Assembly (NCBI GenBank): GCA_003501385.1
Contig: DNPN01000049.1
Span: 1 to 10,408, forward strand
Length of the DNA stretch: 10,408 nucleotides
DNA from: Rhizobium sp.
GTDB lineage: Bacteria; Pseudomonadota; Alphaproteobacteria; Rhizobiales; Rhizobiaceae
Direction: 5' to 3'
The notes under the pieces were generated by a model that did no database searches, had not been told where the DNA came from, and worked only from the letters and a program-made list of their open reading frames with translations. Position numbers and translations under genes: made by a program. How positions within the stretch are numbered: the first letter of the stretch is position 1; each line of letters begins with the position of its first letter. This document shows positions 6,233 to 10,408 of the stretch, piece by piece.

Positions 6233-6760
6233 CGGCCATACGACATTCTTTGCAACTGCCTTTTCAAAAATATGGTGAAAGATACATCGGCGCTCCCAAC
6301 GATGATCGCGGTTGTAGAAGGTCTTTTCTGGCTCATTTTCTGAGGAAACATCGCGTCATCGGCAACCAACCTTTAGAAGGTGGAGGATGTCAGAAAAATC
6401 ACTCCTTGCTGAAAAAACGCTGAAAATCGGAATCATACAATACTAACAATAGTTTGATCTGGTATTTAACCCAGTTTCCCTCGTGGACAGACAGATGAAC
6501 AGCCGCATGTTTGAGACGTGAACCGAGAGCCAATTGTGCTGATTTAGTCACGTTTGTGGTTATGCATGGAGCCATAATATAGGAAAATTTAATGAATGTT
6601 ATCAGTGTATTAGAAGAATAATTTCACATCAGGCCCAAATGGAAACGAGGCCCATTTCGATGCGAAGACCGACATCTGTCTCCCTACCCATTCAGTCTTA
6701 TTGATGATGAGCGCTTATCTTTGCTCGGCTTATCTAACGTTTTAAAATTAATCAAGTTAG
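6233..6760. other. AT-rich gap with no convincing complete gene
   Basis: This stretch separates the mobile-element debris from the second transporter operon. Stop codons are frequent in all frames. The only item worth naming is a 19-codon ORF at 6387-6446, listed separately. Minor repeats are visible: GCTTATCT occurs twice with a 15-base period at 6713-6735, and AGGCCCA occurs twice near 6631 and 6649. No tRNA, terminator or phage-like gene was seen. Confidence 0.6.
6387..6446 (+). pseudogene. Nineteen-codon ORF, possible truncated gene start
   Basis: GGTGGAGG (6379-6386) immediately precedes an ATG that encodes MSEKSLLAEKTLKIGIIQY and then stops. The spacing between the purine run and the ATG is shorter than usual. 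The KIGIIQY end resembles the first beta-strand of carbon-nitrogen hydrolases (nitrilase superfamily), which often starts near residues 5-15 of those proteins. No continuation is visible in other frames downstream. It may be the remnant of a gene lost by deletion or rearrangement, or chance. With so few residues the family hint is weak. Confidence 0.25.
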
Positions 6761-6790
6761 TTGACATCGTTTCATTTTAGATGACATGAT
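6761..6790 (+). promoter_or_regulatory. Probable promoter of the carbohydrate transporter operon
   Basis: TTGACA (6761-6766) is a perfect -35 hexamer. CATGAT (6785-6790), 18 bases downstream, matches the -10 consensus at four of six positions. The sequence (T/A)TGACAT occurs at 6761-6767 and again at 6781-6787, a direct repeat of exactly 20 bases, so a regulator could bind across the promoter. The weak -10 fits a regulated promoter. It lies 28 bases upstream of the first gene. Confidence 0.45.
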
Positions 6791-6817
6791 CACTTTATAA
6801 CGGGAGGAGGAGCCCCT

Positions 6818-8119
6818 ATGATGAATACCAGTTTCAAGGCTATTGCCGGGAATGCGTCACGCTGTGCGCATCTCACTATGGCAGCTTTTACTTTTGCGTT
6901 GACCTCAAGTGGTTCGGCGCTAGCCCAACCTAAGGGAGATCTGGTCATCCTGCAGTGGATGGCGGGATCTGACCTGGAGGTCATTCAAAATCTGGAGAAA
7001 GCCTTCGTGGCCCAATATCCGGATGTGAAAATCAAGGAAGTGCCGGTGACATGGTCCGGTGATCCGCGTGGTGGTCTTCGCACGGCGCTGATGGGTGGCG
7101 AAAAGGCCGATCTGATGATCAACACCTGGCCAGCCTTCCGCACAGAACTTGTGACGGCCGGACTGTTGCGGCCTTTGGATAACGCCTATTCTGCCCTGAA
7201 ATGGGGAGATCGGCTGGACAAGAACTGGAAAGATCTCGGTTCTGTTTCTGGTCAGCTCTATGGCGTCACGTTTACCTATGGTGACCGCAGCGGTCTTTGG
7301 TATGACACCGAAACCTTCAAAAAGGCGGGCATTGCCTCACCACCCAAGGATTGGGCGCAGTTTCTGGACAGTATCGCAAAGCTGAAAAAAGCTGGCGTCG
7401 TGCCGATGGCCATTCCAGCCAAGGCCTGGGCTCATGCAGAAGTGTTTGAAACTCTCATTTTGCGTGAGGGCGGCGCGGATCTTTCACGTAAACTCGTGGC
7501 CCATGAGATCTCTTGGACGGATGATCGCGTTAAGGCAGCGCTTCGCAAATGGCGTGACCTGCTGACAGCAGGCTGCTGTGGCGATGTATCGACCATGCTG
7601 GGCACAGAGTGGGACAATGCCGCAGACCGGGTTTTGAAAGAGCGCAAAGCAGGCTTTTTCCAGATGGGAATGTGGATCAACAACCGTGCATCGACTGTCT
7701 ATAAGCTTGCGCCGGATCAATTTGGCCTGTTCCAGTTTCCCGCCACCGGGCAAGGGCATGACAATGCCGCCAGTGTGGATGCCAAGGAGTTTGTCGCATT
7801 GGCATCCGGCGGCAACAGCGAGGCTGCTGATGCCTTCATGGATTTCACCATAAGCCGTGAAGGTGCCAATATCATAGCCAAGGGCGGGCTCGCTTCACCC
7901 TCAAAGGCTGTTGATACTGCGCTTTATAGCCCCGCCATTCAGGCGTCCAACACCTTTGTCACCGGGGCGGACACTGCTTTTGTGCTGGGAGATAGCCTGC
8001 CGGGGGATCTGGCTGATGAGTATCGCATTCAGCTTCAGAAGTTCCTGAGCGACCCCAGCGACGCCAACATCGACAGGGTAACAGCCGCAATCGAGGCCAA
8101 GGCAAAGGGATCGTATTGA
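6818..8119 (+). CDS. Carbohydrate ABC transporter substrate-binding protein
   Basis: This family 1 extracellular binding protein should capture a sugar in the periplasm for the two downstream permeases. It has 433 residues, the normal size for CUT1 binding proteins. A signal peptide runs to about residue 36, ending SALA with likely cleavage before Gln37. The mature start DLVILQWMAGSDLE and the segment GQLYGVTFTYGDRSGLWYDT (146-165) are typical of the family, as is FFQMGMW (280-286), the Gly-x-Trp region in the second lobe. Vicinal Cys253-Cys254 could form a structural disulfide. A strong GGGAGGAGG (6802-6810) serves the tandem ATG-ATG at 6818 and 6821, and either could be used. The next gene overlaps the stop. 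The sugar is unknown, since the conserved parts do not discriminate between ligands. Confidence 0.9.
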   Translation: MMNTSFKAIAGNASRCAHLTMAAFTFALTSSGSALAQPKGDLVILQWMAGSDLEVIQNLEKAFVAQYPDVKIKEVPVTWSGDPRGGLRTALMGGEKADLMINTWPAFRTELVTAGLLRPLDNAYSALKWGDRLDKNWKDLGSVSGQLYGVTFTYGDRSGLWYDTETFKKAGIASPPKDWAQFLDSIAKLKKAGVVPMAIPAKAWAHAEVFETLILREGGADLSRKLVAHEISWTDDRVKAALRKWRDLLTAGCCGDVSTMLGTEWDNAADRVLKERKAGFFQMGMWINNRASTVYKLAPDQFGLFQFPATGQGHDNAASVDAKEFVALASGGNSEAADAFMDFTISREGANIIAKGGLASPSKAVDTALYSPAIQASNTFVTGADTAFVLGDSLPGDLADEYRIQLQKFLSDPSDANIDRVTAAIEAKAKGSY

Positions 8120-9042
8120 TGCGCGCCATCAACGATCTATCCCCGAAGGGAGGAAGCGCCAACCGGCGCTTCATCCACACAGATGGGGGCGCGGCTCTCA
8201 TTCTGTTGGCTCCGATGGTGCTGCTGTTTCTCTGCGCGGTTGTCTATCCGCTGATCGACACGATCCGTCTGTCGCTTTTCGATATTCGCGGTCTTGCTCC
8301 CGCAAAATGGGTGGGGTTGTCGAATTACGCAAACCTGCTGGCAGACGCCAGTTTTCGTACGGCAGTGATGTCCACCATCGTCTGGACGGTCGGCACCACG
8401 GCTTTGTCCGTGGGGATTGGTTGGGGCCTGGCGGTGCTGTGTTCGCTGGCACCACGGACCACATTGCCATTCCGCGTGATGATCTTCTGCGCTTATGGCA
8501 TTGCCGAGGCCGTTAGCGGCTTCATCTGGCTGGGCATCTATCGGCCCGGTGACAGCGGGTTGCTGAATGCTGTTTTAAACACGCTTGGCCTGGAGAACCT
8601 CACTCGGGCGTGGCTGGGCGACACGTCCACAGCACTCGCATGTCTGGTGATTGCCTATGCCTGGACGCAGGTGGGCTTGCCCCTGATGACCTGTTTTGCC
8701 TCGATCCAGACCATTCCCAAAAGCATCAAGGAAGCGGCCTATATTGATGGTGCCAAGCCGCTTTCCATCATGCGCCATATTATTTTGCCCCTGTCGCTGC
8801 CAGGGTTGAAAGTGGCGGTTTTCATCAATCTTCTGGGCAGTTTGCGCGCCTTCGACATGATCTTCGTCATGACGGGCGGCGGTCCGGTGCGCTCCACCGA
8901 AACGGTTGGCTATTTCATGTTTCGGGAATCGATGATGCAGTTCAAGCTTGGGTATGGCGCGGCGGCCACAGTCGTGTTGCTCGCTGTTGTGCTGTTCGTC
9001 TCAATCCCATTGCTGCGCCAACGCACAAAGGAGGCGACATGA
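8119..9042 (+). CDS. Sugar ABC transporter permease (MalF/UgpA-like)
   Basis: This 307-residue inner-membrane permease belongs to the MalF/UgpA side of CUT1 transporters. The first helix is near 25-45, followed by the family segment WVGLSNYANLL (64-74), with further hydrophobic stretches near 84-110, 117-140, 171-196, 225-245 and 280-299. The EAA loop for ATPase contact is at 205-229 (EAAYIDGA then LPLSLPG). FDMIFVMTGGGP (245-256) is a hallmark of MalF-type permeases. The ATG at 8119 overlaps the binding-protein stop as TGATG. A TTG three bases earlier is a possible but weaker start. It ends in a four-base ATGA overlap with the next permease, so it is probably translationally coupled on both sides. 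Confidence 0.93.
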   Translation: MRAINDLSPKGGSANRRFIHTDGGAALILLAPMVLLFLCAVVYPLIDTIRLSLFDIRGLAPAKWVGLSNYANLLADASFRTAVMSTIVWTVGTTALSVGIGWGLAVLCSLAPRTTLPFRVMIFCAYGIAEAVSGFIWLGIYRPGDSGLLNAVLNTLGLENLTRAWLGDTSTALACLVIAYAWTQVGLPLMTCFASIQTIPKSIKEAAYIDGAKPLSIMRHIILPLSLPGLKVAVFINLLGSLRAFDMIFVMTGGGPVRSTETVGYFMFRESMMQFKLGYGAAATVVLLAVVLFVSIPLLRQRTKEAT

Positions 9043-9863
9043 ACGCCCGTGCCCCTCTCTGGATTCCGGTTTTGGTTGGCCTGCTGGCCATTCTCTGGAT
9101 TGTGCCCGTTGTCGGGCTGGTTCTGACGTCAATCCGGCCTGCCGGCGATATTGCCGTGGGCGGCTGGTGGTCGCTGCACACTCTGCGCTTCACGCTGGAG
9201 GCTTGGCAGACGGTGTGGACAAAATACCCGCTTGCACCCGCGTTTTTGTCATCCCTGAAACTGACAGGGCTTGCCACGTTGTTGACCATGCTTCTGGCCC
9301 CGGCGGCGGCCTATGCCTTTCAGTTTCTCAAATTCCCCGGACGGCGCATTCTGCTGCTGATTGTCGTCAATTCTTTCGTTTTGCCGCAGCAGGTGGTGAT
9401 CATTCCGCTCTTTACGCTCTGGCGTGATCTGCACATGATCGACAATGTCTGGGCTGTCCTTATTCCCTTTGTCGGCCTGTCCTTCGCCTGGTCTATCTTT
9501 CTGGTGCAGAGTTTTCTGGCAGAATTTCCGTCTGAATTGATCGAGGCATCGAAAATTGACGGCTGCACGCCGATCAGAACCTTTTTTCACGTCGTTCTAC
9601 CCAATTCCCTCACACCCATGGCAACGGTTGGCATCCTGCAATTTCTGTGGTGCTGGAATTCCATGCTGCTGCCCATGCTTTACTTGCGCACCGATGTGCC
9701 GCTCACCGTGCTTTTGGCGCGCATCGCAGGCTCATTCGAGCCTAACCTTGATCAACAATCAGTAGCAGCAATCGTCACCATGGCAGTGCCCTTGGTGGTC
9801 TTCATTGTGTTTCAGCGCTTCTTTGCCGCAGACGCACGCAATCGCTCGGGAGGCAAGGAATGA
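9039..9863 (+). CDS. Sugar ABC transporter permease (MalG/UgpE-like)
   Basis: This second permease of the CUT1 importer has 274 residues. The first helix is near 8-30, followed by the short periplasmic part containing FTLEAWQTVW, then hydrophobic segments near 69-94, 103-127, 137-160, 189-213 and 241-262. The EAA loop is at 169-193 (EASKIDGC then LPNSLTP). The segment LPQQVVIIPLF (115-125) is typical of MalG/UgpE proteins. AAAGGAGG just before the ATG is a near-ideal ribosome-binding site despite the four-base overlap with the upstream gene. It should form the channel heterodimer with the preceding MalF-like protein. Confidence 0.93.
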   Translation: MNARAPLWIPVLVGLLAILWIVPVVGLVLTSIRPAGDIAVGGWWSLHTLRFTLEAWQTVWTKYPLAPAFLSSLKLTGLATLLTMLLAPAAAYAFQFLKFPGRRILLLIVVNSFVLPQQVVIIPLFTLWRDLHMIDNVWAVLIPFVGLSFAWSIFLVQSFLAEFPSELIEASKIDGCTPIRTFFHVVLPNSLTPMATVGILQFLWCWNSMLLPMLYLRTDVPLTVLLARIAGSFEPNLDQQSVAAIVTMAVPLVVFIVFQRFFAADARNRSGGKE

Positions 9864-9937
9864 TCGCGTCATCCACATTGGTCATGGCCCGGCCGAAACC
9901 TGGCCATCGGGAGGAGAAATCATATGGCAACCGTTGA
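9860..9937 (+). other. Possible 25-codon linker ORF between permease and ATPase
   Basis: An ATG overlaps the permease stop (ATGA at 9860-9863) behind GGGAGGCAAGGA. It reads 25 codons and ends at 9937, 14 bases inside the ATPase gene. It could let ribosomes travel across the 60-base gap and couple translation of the ATPase to the permease. The peptide has no recognisable domain. The ATPase has its own strong ribosome-binding site, so this may be chance. Confidence 0.15.
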
Positions 9938-10408
9938 ACTCAAAGGCGTTGGCAAGCGCTATGGTGCCTTGAAGGTCATCGATGACATTGATCTGAACCT
10001 TGAGGATGGCTCACTGACCGTCTTCGTTGGCCCGTCCGGTTGCGGCAAATCCACCTTGCTGCGGATGATTGCCGGGCTGGAACCGATCACCACGGGCGAC
10101 ATTCTCATTGATGGTCAGCGCATCAATGATGCCACGCCCACAGAGCGTGGTGTCGCCATGGTGTTTCAAAATTACGCCCTCTATCCGCATATGACGGTGC
10201 GCAACAACATTGGCTTTCCGCTGCGCATGGCAGGCATGAAGAGCGCCGACATCAGCCAGCGGGTGGAACAGGCGGCGAACCGTTTGCACATCACGCCGCT
10301 TTTGGAGCGCAAGCCAGCCGCGCTGTCTGGCGGTCAGCGCCAGCGGGTTGCTATCGGGCGCGCCATTGTGCGGGACCCCAACGTGTTCCTGTTCGATGAG
10401 CCGCTGTC
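9924..10408 (+). CDS. Sugar ABC transporter ATP-binding protein (MalK/UgpC-like), partial
   Basis: This is the ATPase that should drive the sugar importer, cut by the window edge after 161 codons of an expected 350-370. Visible motifs are Walker A GPSGCGKS (36-43), Q-loop Gln82, ABC signature LSGGQ (134-138), and Walker B ending Asp158-Glu159. The first residues MATVELKGVGKRYG are typical of UgpC/MalK ATPases. The ATG at 9924 follows GGGAGGAGAAA (about 9909-9919), a strong site at good spacing. It lies 60 bases after the MalG-like gene. The D-loop, H-loop and C-terminal TOBE regulatory domain lie beyond the window. It differs clearly from the PotA-like ATPase at the other end of the window, so each importer has its own ATPase. 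Confidence 0.93.
   Translation, partial: MATVELKGVGKRYGALKVIDDIDLNLEDGSLTVFVGPSGCGKSTLLRMIAGLEPITTGDILIDGQRINDATPTERGVAMVFQNYALYPHMTVRNNIGFPLRMAGMKSADISQRVEQAANRLHITPLLERKPAALSGGQRQRVAIGRAIVRDPNVFLFDEPL

Noticed and set aside
6637..6657. Inverted repeat AAATGG / CCATTT in the intergenic gap.
   Set aside because: Six base pairs with a nine-base gap in AT-rich DNA is expected by chance.
9884..9907. Inverted repeat ATGGCC / GGCCAT before the ATPase gene.
   Set aside because: Only six base pairs around a 12-base loop, not enough to call a regulatory structure.

Overview
The window carries two ABC import operons on the + strand, separated by about 1.7 kb of insertion-sequence debris. Gene style, moderate-to-high GC and the closeness of the deacetylase to Mycoplana ramosa acetylpolyamine amidohydrolase suggest an alphaproteobacterium of the Hyphomicrobiales (Rhizobiaceae/Brucellaceae type). 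That placement is inference; no rRNA or species marker is present.

Positions 1-5117 hold a tightly packed polyamine operon: ATPase (potA-like), two permeases (potB-, potC-like), a periplasmic binding protein (potD/potF-like), then a class II histone-deacetylase-fold enzyme whose catalytic and zinc residues match acetylpolyamine amidohydrolase. The simplest reading is a pathway that imports (acetyl)polyamines and deacetylates them in the cytoplasm. A near-perfect 17-bp palindrome precedes the first gene, and a strong 12-bp hairpin without a T-tract lies between the binding-protein and deacetylase genes.

Positions 5118-6232 are decayed mobile DNA. Directly after the deacetylase there is a candidate start of a further operon gene that runs at once into a minus-strand IS481-type transposase remnant. 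That remnant has at least two frame disruptions, one of them a roughly 43-nt net insertion carrying a bulged palindrome. Next comes a stretch with no recognisable content, then the 3' end of an IS3-family orfB on the + strand. Positions 6233-6760 are AT-richer and mostly empty, except for a 19-codon ORF with a good ribosome-binding site that looks like the start of a truncated gene.

Positions 6761-10408 hold a second operon of the carbohydrate (CUT1) type: promoter-like elements, binding protein, MalF-like permease, MalG-like permease and a MalK/UgpC-like ATPase cut by the window edge. Start and stop codons overlap between the first three genes, so they are probably translationally coupled. 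The sugar cannot be named from the sequence.

I see no CRISPR array, defence island, tRNA, rRNA or clearly new system. The most interesting points are the acetylpolyamine uptake-deacetylation pairing, a substituted amine-contact position in the binding protein, and the palindromic insertion inside the dead transposase.
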